From: DAOOVD01 sp035369845
GTDB lineage: Bacteria; Bacillota; Desulfotomaculia; Desulfotomaculales; Pelotomaculaceae
Assembly (NCBI GenBank): GCA_035369845.1
Contig: DAOOVD010000037.1
Coordinates: 1-23,925 of the forward strand
Length of the DNA stretch: 23,925 nucleotides
Direction: 5' to 3'
The notes under the pieces were generated by a model that was given only the letters and a program-made list of their open reading frames with translations, did no database searches and had not been told where the DNA came from. Positions within the stretch are counted from its first letter, which is position 1. Each line of letters starts with the position of its first letter. The translations under genes and the position numbers were made by a program. Shown here piece by piece: positions 1-8,230 of the stretch.

Positions 1-58
1 CAGGGCGGATCGGCCAGGGCTGTCCCCGGCAACGGGGCTGTTGAGCGGGGAGAGATGG

Positions 59-3055
59 ATGCTGATGCCTAAAAATGTAAGCAGAGTAAATATACTGTTG
101 CTGGTTTTTGCCCTTGCCGTTTTGCCGGGTCTGGTGGCTCTGACGTGCGCTTTTTTTGCCCAGCGGGAGCAGTTGAAAAAGGCGGCAGAAAACGAAGCGC
201 TGGCTTACCTGGAACTGGTGGCGGAAAAGCAGGCGGAGCAGATCAAGACGGTTGAGCAGCTTTTGGATGTCCTGGCGAAAGTGCCGGCTGTTTACGGCCT
301 CGAAGCCGGCGCCTGCACATCCCTTTTCAAAGATATTTTGGACAAGACTCCCCAGTTGGCCAATATCGGTCTGGCCGACCGGCAAGGCAATTTGATATGC
401 AGCGGGACACCTTTTTCCGGGCGGATTAACGTCGCGGATTTTTATTATTTCCAGCAGGCGCTTGCGGCAAAGAGATTTGTGGCCGGCGAGTATGCCGTCG
501 GCAGAGTAACGGGCAAGCCCTCCCTGCACCTGGCCCGGCCGCTTCTCAACGGCGAGGGCGAGGTAACAGCGGTCCTTTATGCCGCTTTGGGCCTGAAACA
601 GTTTAACGAGATGCTGATAGCCGAGAGCCGCCTGCTGCCGGGTGCGGCTGTAGCGCTGGTGGACAGGCAGGGGAGGGTGCTGGCCAGGATGCCGGACTGG
701 GAGGAAAAGCTTGGTCTGCCGGCAACCGATACCTTCCTGTTGCAGATTGCCGGCCGGGAGAAAAGCGGTGTTTTCTGGCAGGAGGACACCGGCGGCAAGA
801 AACGACTCTACGCTTACTTGCAACTTCTGGAAGATCCGGCCGGGGGAAGGGTGACGGCCTGTCTATCGGTTCCCGACACGTTTGTTTACGCCGCCGTGCA
901 GGCGGGATGGCGGCGTGGTTTTTGGGCCCTGGGGCTGACCGCCGTTTTGGCGCTTTCCGTAATAGTTCTGGGAGGGAGTAGTTTCTACCTGTTGAGAAAG
1001 GCGGAACACAACGCTGCGGTAGCAGAGCAGAGGTACCGCACTGTGTTTGAAAACACCGGCACCGCCACCATCCTGGTGGAAGAAGACGGCGCCATTTCGC
1101 TGGCCAATGAGGAGTTTGCCCGTCTGGCAGGTCTTCCGAGAAAGGAGATAGAAGGCTGGAAGAACTGGAAAGATTTTTTTGCAAACGGATCTTTCGGCGA
1201 CTTCATGGAGGAGTACGGCCGCCGCACGGAACAGTGCCGGACGCCGCTTGGCTGCGAGTCCGCAATACAGGACCGGGCGGGCGGCAGGCGGGAAGTATAC
1301 CTGACGGTGGGCGTTCTGCCCGGCGCCTGCCAGAGTGTTATATCTATCCTGGATATTACCGAAAACAAGGAAAGGGAACGTAAACTCAAATGGCGGCTGG
1401 AACTTGAAGAAATAGTAGCCAATATTTCCTCCCGCTTTTTAAAAGAAGATTTTGACCTTGCCGTCAACGGTTCGCTTGCTGAGATTGGCGCTTTTGCCGG
1501 TGCGGGAAGGGCGTATTTGTTTTTATTCCGCCAGGGTGAAGAATTGATGGACAATACGCACGAGTGGTGCGCACAAGGCGTTGTGCCGATGAAGGAAGAG
1601 CTGCAGTCCATTCCCTGCAGGGTGTTTCCCTGGTGGATGGATCGTTTGCGCCGGGGGGAGGCAATCCATGTTACAGATGTGTCGAAAATGCCGGATGAGG
1701 CTGAAGCGGAAAGAAAAATACTGGAAGTCCAGGACATAAAATCCCTGCTGGTGCTGCCGGTGCTGGCAGGAGGGTCCCTGGCCGGCTTTGCCGGGCTGGA
1801 CAATGTGGAGGCTGCAACAGAGTGGCTGGAGGAAGACATAGCGCTGGTAAGGGTGGTGGCTGAAATTCTCGGCAATGCGCTGGAGCGGCACCGTCTGTTC
1901 GTGCGGCAGGCCTCCATGGCTGAAGAGAACAGCATTCTTTACCGGCAGGCCAGGGAGCGGTTGGCCCAACTGGAAGCGCTGCGGGAGATTGACGAGGCCA
2001 TGTTGGGCACCGTGGACCTCCGCCTGATCATGAAGAAGGTCACTGCCCGCCTGATGGAGTACGCGGCAGCGGACGCCTGTGCAGTGATGCTGCTCGATGA
2101 GGGGACGGGGCATATGAGCGCGGTGCTCTGGAGCGGGGAGATACCGGCTGACGCGGCGGCGGTGCCCGTCCGCTCTTATGAGGGCTGTACCAGGGGCGGT
2201 CCCATGGGAAAGGCGGATATTTGCTTCGGGGAACTTGCCGGGCTGCCCTGCCCGAAGGCAAAAAAACTCCTCGCCGCCGGATTTGCCTTTTGCGTCGGCA
2301 TCCCGCTGGTTGCCAAAGGCCGCTTGAAAGGCGCCCTTGAGCTTTTCTTCCGTTCCCCGGTGTCTTTTTCATCGCGTCAGCAGGAATTTCTCACTTCCCT
2401 GGGCCGGCAGGCTGCTATTGCGGTGGACAGCGTCCAGATGTTCATGGATTTGCAGCGCACAAGCCAGGAGATAGTTTTTGCCTACGACAGCACCATTGAG
2501 GCGCTGTCGTATGCACTGGACCTGCGCGACAGGGAAACTGAAGGGCACAGCCGGCGGGTAACGGAAATGGCCGTTGCGCTGGCCCGCAGCCTGGGTGTGG
2601 AGGGTGAGGCCCTGCGCCATCTCCGCAGGGGAGCGCTGCTGCACGACATCGGCAAGCTGGGTGTTCCCGACAGCATTCTGCAAAAGCCCGGTCCCCTCTC
2701 CGCGGAAGAATGGGAGATTATGCGCCGCCATCCCGTTTACGCCTGGGAAATGCTGTCCCCTATCGAGCACCTGCGGCCCGCCCTGGAAGTTCCGTACTGT
2801 CATCACGAGAAATGGGATGGGACCGGCTATCCCCGCGGCCTGAAGGAAAGGGAGATTCCATTTGCGGCCCGTATTTTTGCGGTGGTGGACGTGTGGGATG
2901 CACTGTGTTCGGTGAGGCCCTACCGGACTGCCTGGCCGAAGGAAAAAGCGGCTGCTTATCTTTATCAAGAGAGGGGCAGGCATTTCGATCCGGACATGGT
3001 GCAGGTATTCCTGGAGAAAGTGATCGGGACGGCAGAACCCGGATCGCATAATTAA
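59..3055 (+). CDS. Cache-PAS-GAF-GAF-HD-GYP signalling protein (probable c-di-GMP phosphodiesterase)
   Basis: This is a membrane sensor expected to hydrolyse cyclic di-GMP. With the ATG at 59 as start it has 998 residues: a transmembrane helix (about 11-33), an extracytoplasmic Cache-like region (about 40-280), a second helix (about 284-312), a PAS domain (about 322-440), two GAF domains (about 455-620 and 645-805) and a C-terminal HD-GYP domain (about 825-985). The HD-GYP metal and signature residues look complete: HDIGK from 862, then CHHEKWDGTGYP with GYP at 923-925, and a following DVWDAL stretch. No GGDEF or EAL domain is present. ATG 59 was chosen because GGGGAG ends six bases upstream; ATG 65 is a second option. 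The same frame is open to the left window edge, so a longer form cannot be excluded. The 282 bases downstream are AT-rich and hold only a weak hairpin (3071-3089). Ligand and partners are unknown. Confidence 0.9.
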   Translation: MLMPKNVSRVNILLLVFALAVLPGLVALTCAFFAQREQLKKAAENEALAYLELVAEKQAEQIKTVEQLLDVLAKVPAVYGLEAGACTSLFKDILDKTPQLANIGLADRQGNLICSGTPFSGRINVADFYYFQQALAAKRFVAGEYAVGRVTGKPSLHLARPLLNGEGEVTAVLYAALGLKQFNEMLIAESRLLPGAAVALVDRQGRVLARMPDWEEKLGLPATDTFLLQIAGREKSGVFWQEDTGGKKRLYAYLQLLEDPAGGRVTACLSVPDTFVYAAVQAGWRRGFWALGLTAVLALSVIVLGGSSFYLLRKAEHNAAVAEQRYRTVFENTGTATILVEEDGAISLANEEFARLAGLPRKEIEGWKNWKDFFANGSFGDFMEEYGRRTEQCRTPLGCESAIQDRAGGRREVYLTVGVLPGACQSVISILDITENKERERKLKWRLELEEIVANISSRFLKEDFDLAVNGSLAEIGAFAGAGRAYLFLFRQGEELMDNTHEWCAQGVVPMKEELQSIPCRVFPWWMDRLRRGEAIHVTDVSKMPDEAEAERKILEVQDIKSLLVLPVLAGGSLAGFAGLDNVEAATEWLEEDIALVRVVAEILGNALERHRLFVRQASMAEENSILYRQARERLAQLEALREIDEAMLGTVDLRLIMKKVTARLMEYAAADACAVMLLDEGTGHMSAVLWSGEIPADAAAVPVRSYEGCTRGGPMGKADICFGELAGLPCPKAKKLLAAGFAFCVGIPLVAKGRLKGALELFFRSPVSFSSRQQEFLTSLGRQAAIAVDSVQMFMDLQRTSQEIVFAYDSTIEALSYALDLRDRETEGHSRRVTEMAVALARSLGVEGEALRHLRRGALLHDIGKLGVPDSILQKPGPLSAEEWEIMRRHPVYAWEMLSPIEHLRPALEVPYCHHEKWDGTGYPRGLKEREIPFAARIFAVVDVWDALCSVRPYRTAWPKEKAAAYLYQERGRHFDPDMVQVFLEKVIGTAEPGSHN

Positions 3056-3337
3056 GTATTTTAAGAGTGTTTTTATGTAAAGCATAAAACTTCTTGGGTG
3101 ATTTCTGTGGAAAAAATTGAGGAAGGATATGTAATTTTTGATTTTGAATTTAGAGATAGACCTGAAAAAGCTAATCAAAAAAGGCCAGAATTTTGAGGCG
3201 GTTGTTCTATTTATTTTAAAATTATTCTACATAAAGAAAAGGATTTTTGGGCAATATGTGGAAATAACAGCAAGGCCAAAATCCGCCTGGAGCCGAATGC
3301 AGGCACGGTTCAAAACACGCAAGAGGAGTTAAACGGG

Positions 3338-5047
3338 ATGTCAATAGCCAGCTCTGAGTTGTCCGCCAATTTTATACACAACATCATCAATCAGGATCTG
3401 GAAACAAACAAGTACGGGGGACGGGTGCACACCAGGTTTCCTCCCGAACCGAACGGCTATCTCCATATCGGTCACGCCAAATCAATCTGCCTTAACTTCG
3501 GAACTGCGGAAAAATATGGCGGCTTGTGCAACCTGCGGTTCGACGACACAAACCCGGCCAAAGAGGAAGTGGAGTATGTTCAGTCCATAATGAGGGACGT
3601 CAGGTGGCTGGGGTTCGACTGGGGCGACCGCCTTTACTACGCCTCGGATTTTTTCGAGCAGATGTACGAGTATGCTGAACAGTTGATTAAGGCCGGCAAG
3701 GCCTACGTGTGCGACTTGAGTCCGGAAGAGATCAGGGAGTACCGCGGCACTCTCACCGAGCCGGGAAGGGAAAGCCCGTACCGCAACCGTTCTGTTGAAG
3801 AGAACCTCGATTTGTTCCGGCGGATGAGAGCCGGGGAGTTTCCGGACGGTTCGCGGGTCCTGAGGGCAAAGATCGACATGGCCTCCGGCAATTTAAACAT
3901 GCGGGACCCGGTCATCTACCGCATCATGCACGCGGAGCACCACCGGACGGGCGACAGGTGGTGCATTTACCCGATGTACGACTACGCCCATCCAATTTCG
4001 GATTCTATTGAAGGAGTCACCCATTCCATATGCACCTGCGAATTTGAAGATCACCGGCCGCTGTACGACTGGGTGCTTGACGAACTGGGCATCTACCACC
4101 CCCAGCAGATAGAGTTTGCCCGCCTGAACCTGAACTACACGGTTATGAGCAAGCGAAAACTCCGGCAGCTTGTCGAACAGGGGTACGTAGGAGGCTGGGA
4201 CGACCCGCGGATGCCCACCATATCAGGTTTGCGGAGGCGCGGCTACACGCCGGAGGCGATCCGGGACTTTTGCGAACGCATCGGAGTGGCAAAGTGTGAA
4301 AGCGTCGTCGACATCGCCCTGCTGGAGCACTGCATCCGGGAGGATTTGAATCTGAAGGCGCCGCGCGTAATGGCCGTGCTGCGGCCGCTGAAAGTGGTGA
4401 TAGAAAACTATCCGGAGGACCGGGTGGAGGAACTGGAGGGAGAGTTGAACCCCGAAAATCCGGCCTTGGGATCGAGGAGGATTCCTTTTTCACGGGAGAT
4501 ATACATTGAGCGCGACGACTTTATGGAAAACCCGCCGAAGAAGTTTTTCCGCCTCTCGCCCGGCAGCGAGGTGCGCTTGAAGCACGCGTACATTATCAAG
4601 TGCGTGCGGGTGATCAGGGACGAAAAGACCGGCGAGGTCATTGAACTGCGCTGCACCTTCGATCCGGAAACGCGCAGCGGCCTGCCCGGCGCCCGCAAGG
4701 TCAAGGGAACGCTGCACTGGGTATCCGCGCAGCATGCTGTCAAGGCGGAGGTCCGCCTGTACGAAAACCTTTTTACGAAGGAAAACCCGGACGAGGAGGA
4801 AGATTTCAAGTCCTGCATCAATCCGGATTCCCTGAAGGTCCTGGATTCCTGCCTGCTTGAGCCGGGCCTGGCGGACGCGGAACCGGGCGCCCGCTACCAG
4901 TTCATAAGGCACGGTTACTTTTGCGCCGATCTCGTCGATTCCAAAAAGGGGGCGCCCGTATTCAACCGGATCGTGCCTTTGAAAGACAGTTGGGCGAAGA
5001 TTATGAGAGCGGAGCAGGAAAAAAGACAGGCGGCTTACGGTTCGTGA
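3338..5047 (+). CDS. glnS: Glutaminyl-tRNA synthetase
   Basis: It charges tRNA-Gln with glutamine in the cytoplasm. The 569 residues match bacterial GlnRS in length (E. coli about 554). The class I HIGH motif is at 43-46 inside the GlnRS-type context RFPPEPNGYLHIGHAKS, the KMSKS-equivalent VMSKR is at 269-273, and the FDDTNP segment follows the Rossmann entry. The C-terminal half (about 335-550) fits the two anticodon-binding beta-barrels. The start has a good ribosome site (AAGAGGAG, about 9 bases upstream). A possible promoter TTGAGG-N17-TAAAAT lies at 3193-3221. No T-box leader was recognised. Many Firmicutes instead make Gln-tRNA with GluRS and GatCAB, so a dedicated GlnRS is a minority trait in the phylum and is often attributed to transfer. 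Whether GatCAB is also present cannot be seen here. Confidence 0.97.
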   Translation: MSIASSELSANFIHNIINQDLETNKYGGRVHTRFPPEPNGYLHIGHAKSICLNFGTAEKYGGLCNLRFDDTNPAKEEVEYVQSIMRDVRWLGFDWGDRLYYASDFFEQMYEYAEQLIKAGKAYVCDLSPEEIREYRGTLTEPGRESPYRNRSVEENLDLFRRMRAGEFPDGSRVLRAKIDMASGNLNMRDPVIYRIMHAEHHRTGDRWCIYPMYDYAHPISDSIEGVTHSICTCEFEDHRPLYDWVLDELGIYHPQQIEFARLNLNYTVMSKRKLRQLVEQGYVGGWDDPRMPTISGLRRRGYTPEAIRDFCERIGVAKCESVVDIALLEHCIREDLNLKAPRVMAVLRPLKVVIENYPEDRVEELEGELNPENPALGSRRIPFSREIYIERDDFMENPPKKFFRLSPGSEVRLKHAYIIKCVRVIRDEKTGEVIELRCTFDPETRSGLPGARKVKGTLHWVSAQHAVKAEVRLYENLFTKENPDEEEDFKSCINPDSLKVLDSCLLEPGLADAEPGARYQFIRHGYFCADLVDSKKGAPVFNRIVPLKDSWAKIMRAEQEKRQAAYGS

Positions 5048-5172
5048 AGCGAGCCGAAAACGGAGCAACTTCCGCCGCGGCGACGCGCGCCCGTTTGCCG
5101 GCCGGCGATGCCGGCGCGAAATCCGGGGAGTGCGGCGGCGGGACCTGACCGGCAAAACTTGTTTGCTGAAAA

Positions 5173-5202
5173 TGCGACAGGAGAGAACCGTCTCCTGTCG
5201 CA
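5173..5202 (+). terminator. Perfect 12-bp hairpin between glnS and the DUF4145-like gene
   Basis: The arms TGCGACAGGAGA (5173-5184) and TCTCCTGTCGCA (5191-5202) are exact reverse complements with a 6-base loop. The stem is strong enough for an intrinsic terminator of glnS, but only CTGTTGCATT follows, not a clean T-run. It may therefore act as a leader structure or an mRNA-end stabiliser. It lies upstream of the GTG start at 5256 and argues against longer N-terminal extensions of that gene. Confidence 0.45.
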
Positions 5203-5255
5203 CTGTTGCATTCGGCATTGTCGTTTCGCAGATTGGAAAAAAAGGGGGCCTGAAA

Positions 5256-5921
5256 GTGGCGGCCAGCTACGCTAATCTGCTGATTTGCGCTCATTGCGGG
5301 AGGAAAGGGCTGGCCAGGATACTGGCGGAATACACCGAGAGGGACGGCGAAACGGTAACAAGCCCCTGCGGATATCTGGTAAAAGAGGTTTCTCATCTCT
5401 GGGGCCTTACTTATGTGCTGATGAAATGTTCGTCTTGCGACGGGCTGACGGTTACCCGGGTGAACTGGCACGATCAATTGAGCCCCGGGGATTACGATTT
5501 CGCGGTTTTGTACCCCGAGCCCGAACACAGCCCTTCGGTTTTGCCGGAGCCGGTGAGAGAGTTCTACCTTGCCGCCCTGAAAGAAAGCGAATGCGATGCG
5601 TCCAGGTTCGCATCGCTGCTGCATAAAACCCTGGAGGCGGTCTGTCAGGACCGCGGCGTAGACGGCGCGTCATTGTTTGGAGACAAAGTCCGCGAGCTTG
5701 CGGTCAGGGGGGAGATACCGGGAAGTTTGGCGGCCGCGGCCGGTGACTTCGGGCGGTTTTTGGACGGCGAAACGGCCGGGGGCCTTTCCGGGCTTACGGA
5801 CGGTGAAGCCGCAGTACTGCACGGAATTTGCAGGGCGGTTCTGGAATATGTATATTTCGGACCGTTTCTGGTGGACGGGGTTGTCAAAGGGGTGGAAGGA
5901 TTGAAAGGAAACCGATGCTAA
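5256..5921 (+). CDS. Zinc-ribbon protein with a C-terminal DUF4145-like domain
   Basis: The product is a 221-residue soluble protein of unknown function. The N-terminus carries a probable zinc ribbon, CAHC (C11, C14) and CSSC (C58, C61). The helical C-terminal half (about 100-210) resembles DUF4145: a phrase like LLHKTLEAVCQDRG, then a KVRELAVRGEIP segment and a final helix ending in VYFGPF. The usual RxxGNxxxH core is not evident, so the domain call is tentative. DUF4145 is found alone or attached to nucleic-acid enzymes, including some type I restriction subunits, but its biochemical role is not settled. The GTG at 5256 is preferred over the upstream in-frame start at 5130 because AGGGGG lies seven bases before it and a perfect hairpin occupies the extension. 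It is convergent with the minus-strand gene at 5987-6178. Confidence 0.7.
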   Translation: MAASYANLLICAHCGRKGLARILAEYTERDGETVTSPCGYLVKEVSHLWGLTYVLMKCSSCDGLTVTRVNWHDQLSPGDYDFAVLYPEPEHSPSVLPEPVREFYLAALKESECDASRFASLLHKTLEAVCQDRGVDGASLFGDKVRELAVRGEIPGSLAAAAGDFGRFLDGETAGGLSGLTDGEAAVLHGICRAVLEYVYFGPFLVDGVVKGVEGLKGNRC

Positions 5922-5927
5922 GAGTAA

Positions 5928-5952
5928 AACAAGGAAGCCTTCCCTGTTGTTT
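5928..5952. terminator. Candidate bidirectional terminator between convergent genes
   Basis: AACAAGGAA (5928-5936) and TTCCCTGTT (5940-5948) pair around a 3-base GCC loop, with one A/C mismatch on the plus strand that becomes a G-U wobble on the minus strand. A short GTTT follows on the plus side and TTTTAC on the minus side. The position between the ends of two facing genes fits a shared terminator, but the stem is weak. Confidence 0.4.
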
Positions 5953-5986
5953 CGATACGGCGATGACAAATGACAGCTTGACCCGC

Positions 5987-6178
5987 TCAGTGCAAGAGCC
6001 TGTCCCTGTATGAAAACAACTCCTCGTAAGTGGAGGCGTTGCGGACCATAATCTTTCTGATTTCCTGGGCGTTCAATTCGGTAATTCTGTTCAGCTTCCA
6101 GCTCCCGCCGTGGGTGAACCCGGAAACCATGTAGCCTACATAAAACTTTATTTTGTCCACAAATTTGTAAATTACCAT
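5987..6178 (-). CDS. Small hypothetical protein (63 aa)
   Basis: No family was recognised. The 63-residue product starts MVIYKFVDKIKFYVGYMVSG, has a Gly/His-containing middle (FTHGGSWKLNRITELN) and ends in a charged helix (IRKIMVRNASTYEELFSYRDRLLH). It looks like a genuine small cytoplasmic protein and not random translation: the composition is balanced, and on the minus strand a GGGGGAT ribosome site sits five or six bases before the ATG at 6176-6178. It is transcribed divergently from the SCIFF gene across an AT-rich 241-base region holding two palindromes, and convergently with the DUF4145-like gene. A role connected with SCIFF is only suggested by position. Confidence 0.55.
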   Translation of the reverse strand: MVIYKFVDKIKFYVGYMVSGFTHGGSWKLNRITELNAQEIRKIMVRNASTYEELFSYRDRLLH

Positions 6179-6221
6179 TTTTATCCCCCGTCTGGTATTT
6201 TAACACACTTTGCCTTTCAAA

Positions 6222-6235
6222 ACAATATATATTGT
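6222..6235. promoter_or_regulatory. 14-bp AT palindrome in the divergent spacer
   Basis: ACAATATATATTGT is a perfect palindrome between the 63-residue minus-strand gene and the SCIFF gene. It is the right size for a dimeric repressor operator, but AT-rich palindromes also occur by chance in such spacers. Confidence 0.25.
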
Positions 6236-6269
6236 AGAAATGTGCCGATTTTTGTACAAGGGAAGGTAG

Positions 6270-6281
6270 AATACCGGTATT
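6270..6281. promoter_or_regulatory. 12-bp palindrome AATACCGGTATT
   Basis: This is a perfect palindrome in the same divergent spacer. Its core TACCGGTA was also seen at 15153-15160 and 20813-20820, both also between genes. It could be a protein binding site; nothing in the window identifies the protein. Confidence 0.25.
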
Positions 6282-6368
6282 TTGAAGGTTTTTATTTTTA
6301 TATTTTTAAATCTGACAAGTATGCCAATCAACACCCAAAAAACGCGGACCTTTTACTTTTTCAACCGG

Positions 6369-6397
6369 TTGCGCCATTTAGCTCCATCAATTATAAT
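6369..6397 (+). promoter_or_regulatory. Probable sigma-A promoter of the SCIFF gene
   Basis: TTGCGC, a 17-base spacer and a perfect TATAAT (6392-6397). Transcription would begin near 6404, leaving a leader of only about 16 bases that is mostly the ribosome site. The -35 box is weak while the -10 box and spacing are ideal. Confidence 0.5.
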
Positions 6398-6419
6398 TAT
6401 TCTAAAGAGAGGTGGAAAA

Positions 6420-6575
6420 ATGGGGAAGCACATCAAGACGATAAACACCACGCAGCCGCTTGCTGCAAATGACGGCCGCGGCTGTGGGGAATGCCAGGCT
6501 TCATGCCAGTCTGCCTGCAAAACTTCCTGCACGGTGGGCAATCAGGTTTGCTTGAAAAGTTTGCGGAACAAGTAA
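6420..6575 (+). CDS. scfA: SCIFF ribosomal peptide precursor (six cysteines in forty-five residues)
   Basis: The 51-residue precursor is a ribosomally made, post-translationally modified peptide. The leader MGKHIKTINTTQPLAA and the cysteine-rich core with Cys at 22, 25, 29, 33, 37 and 44 match the SCIFF family, which is nearly universal in class Clostridia. In characterised members the neighbouring radical-SAM enzyme forms a thioether crosslink from a cysteine to a threonine in the core; here the KTSCTVG segment contains candidate acceptor threonines. The biological role of mature SCIFF is not known. Start: ATG 6420, with AGAGAGG seven bases upstream; the longer in-frame opening from 6282 is not family-like. 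It is followed at once by an intrinsic terminator and then by its maturase. Confidence 0.95.
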   Translation: MGKHIKTINTTQPLAANDGRGCGECQASCQSACKTSCTVGNQVCLKSLRNK

Positions 6576-6581
6576 AAAGGA

Positions 6582-6614
6582 GCCTTGTCCTTTGCGGGAT
6601 AAGGCCCTTTTTTT
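6582..6614 (+). terminator. Intrinsic terminator between SCIFF and its maturase
   Basis: GCCTTGTCC (6582-6590) pairs with GGATAAGGC (6597-6605) through nine pairs, one of them a G-U, around a 6-base loop. An outer AAAA..TTTT extension is possible, and a run of seven T follows (6608-6614). It begins seven bases after the scfA stop and ends one base before the ribosome site of scfB, so it should make the precursor mRNA far more abundant than the maturase mRNA. Confidence 0.85.
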
Positions 6615-6627
6615 GGGGGATTGTGCC

Positions 6628-8004
6628 TTGCTGCATTTGTTTGAGTTTAATGGGGCCAGAATCGCGCTTGACGTAAACAGCGGTACGGTTCATTTGCTGG
6701 ACGAAGTTGCCTGGGAGTTGTTGAGCGATTACGGGCGGCTCAGCGAAGAGGATTTGATCGGGAAATACGGGACGAAATACGGTACGGGCCAGATCATGGA
6801 AGCCCTTGCGGAAATACGGGAATTAAAAGAAAAGGGACTGCTGTTTGCGCCCGATCCCGGCTACGAGGGCTATGATGCTCCCGGCGGGGCCGTCAAGGCC
6901 CTCTGCCTTAATCTCGCCCATTCGTGCAACCTGCGCTGCCGGTACTGTTTTGCAGGGGGAGGGCGTTTCGGGGGGAACGATGAACTGATGCCGGCGGAGA
7001 CCGGCCGCAAGGCCGTGGATTTTTTAATCGCCCGCTCAGGGGGGCGCAGACGGCTGGAGATAGATTTTTTCGGCGGGGAGCCGCTTTTGAATTTTCAGGC
7101 ATTGAAAGAAGTGGTGGGATACGGGCTGACCCGGGGCAGGGAGGAAGGCAAGGAGTTCAGTTTTACCGTCACCACCAATGCCGTGCTTTTGGACCGGGAT
7201 GTGATCTGCTACTTAAAGGAGAACGGAATCAGCGTGGTGTTAAGCCTTGACGGAAGGCGGGAAATTCACGACGCCATGCGGCCGTTCCCCGGCGGGAGAG
7301 GCTCTTACGACGCGGTCCTGTCCGGAATAAGAAGTTATATGGATTCGCGCTGCGCTTCTCCCCCTCAACCAGGTGCGTCGTATTCGTACATTCGGGGCAC
7401 ATACACCCGCCGCAACCTGGAATTCTGTGCGGATGTCCTTCACCTGGCCGGACTCGGTTTCAAGGACATTTCCCTGGAGCCGGTGATTGCGCCGGCAGAG
7501 GCCGACTATTCCATTCGAGAGGGGGATTTGCCGTTACTTTTTGCACAGTATGAGCGTTTGGCGCTGGAGTTGCTGCGGCGGAGGAAAGAGGGAGAACCGT
7601 TAAATTTTTTTCACTTCAACATTGACCTGGACGGCGGGCCGTGCCTGCCGAAACGTCTGTCCGGATGCGGCGCCGGTCACGAGTATATGGCCGTCGCGCC
7701 GAACGGGGATCTGTACCCCTGTCACCAGTTTGTGGGCAGGGAAGGCTACCTGATGGGAAATATCCGTGACGGTTTTGTAGACGAAAACATCGTCGCGTTG
7801 TTCAGACGCGCTCATGTGTATAACAAAGAAGGCTGTCCCGGCTGCTGGGCGAAATTTTACTGCAGCGGGGGCTGCCACGCCAACGCCGAGATGTACAACG
7901 GCTCAATTTTAAAACCGCAGGGCTGGGGATGCGAGCTGATCAAAAAAAGGCTGGAATGCGCCATTTACTTAAAGGCGGCGGAGCATCAGGGAAAAAGCGT
8001 GTAA
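6628..8004 (+). CDS. scfB: SCIFF maturase, radical SAM/SPASM thioether-forming enzyme
   Basis: It installs a Cys-Thr thioether bond in the SCIFF peptide using S-adenosylmethionine and iron-sulfur clusters (CteB/ScfB family). With the start at 6628 it has 458 residues. The N-terminal part (about 1-80) is a peptide-binding RRE-like domain beginning LLHLFEFNG and LDVNSGTVH. The radical SAM motif CNLRCRYC supplies C100, C104 and C107, followed by the GGEPL glycine motif. The C-terminal SPASM region has the cysteine pattern starting at SGCGAGHEY and ending at CPGCWAKFYCSGGCHANAEM and GWGCEL, which should bind two auxiliary clusters. The TTG at 6628 is preferred to the TTG at 6592: GGGGGA lies seven bases before it, the N-terminus then aligns with known maturases, and 6592 falls inside the terminator loop. 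Confidence 0.95.
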   Translation: MLHLFEFNGARIALDVNSGTVHLLDEVAWELLSDYGRLSEEDLIGKYGTKYGTGQIMEALAEIRELKEKGLLFAPDPGYEGYDAPGGAVKALCLNLAHSCNLRCRYCFAGGGRFGGNDELMPAETGRKAVDFLIARSGGRRRLEIDFFGGEPLLNFQALKEVVGYGLTRGREEGKEFSFTVTTNAVLLDRDVICYLKENGISVVLSLDGRREIHDAMRPFPGGRGSYDAVLSGIRSYMDSRCASPPQPGASYSYIRGTYTRRNLEFCADVLHLAGLGFKDISLEPVIAPAEADYSIREGDLPLLFAQYERLALELLRRRKEGEPLNFFHFNIDLDGGPCLPKRLSGCGAGHEYMAVAPNGDLYPCHQFVGREGYLMGNIRDGFVDENIVALFRRAHVYNKEGCPGCWAKFYCSGGCHANAEMYNGSILKPQGWGCELIKKRLECAIYLKAAEHQGKSV

Positions 8005-8105
8005 CCGGAACTGTCAACTTCTGTCTCAGTTGCCATATGGTAAGATTATCTGCCGAACTTTCCCCCCCGTGGCTTTTTTGGGCTGTTTTCTGCGACGCAG
8101 GCCGT

Positions 8106-8135
8106 TTTACCCTTCTTGCAACCGCATGTTATAAT
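8106..8135 (+). promoter_or_regulatory. Possible promoter of the M23 peptidase gene
   Basis: A perfect TATAAT at 8130-8135 has TTTACC 18 bases upstream (8106-8111). The -35 match is poor. A TTGCAA at 8116 is too close to serve. The leader to the TTG start would be about 90 bases. Confidence 0.35.
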
Positions 8136-8230
8136 AAACAAGCGTTTTTCCCCATTAAATTGCAAAAATCTTTTTCTTTCGACATATACCGCCCAAAACT
8201 GGATTTACGGCTTGAAAGGAGTTGACTGTT

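Noticed and set aside
1..72. Possible C-terminal end of an upstream gene
   Set aside because: A frame open from base 1 ends at TAA 70-72 and another ends at TGA 42-44, but with 14 to 23 codons visible neither can be recognised or preferred.
3138..3332. 64-residue plus-strand ORF before glnS
   Set aside because: TTG start without a ribosome site, lysine/phenylalanine-rich composition typical of translated AT-rich spacer, and no family resemblance.
3056..3337. T-box or other leader riboswitch before glnS
   Set aside because: The T-box signature (AGGGTGGNACCGCG-like) and an obvious antiterminator were not found.
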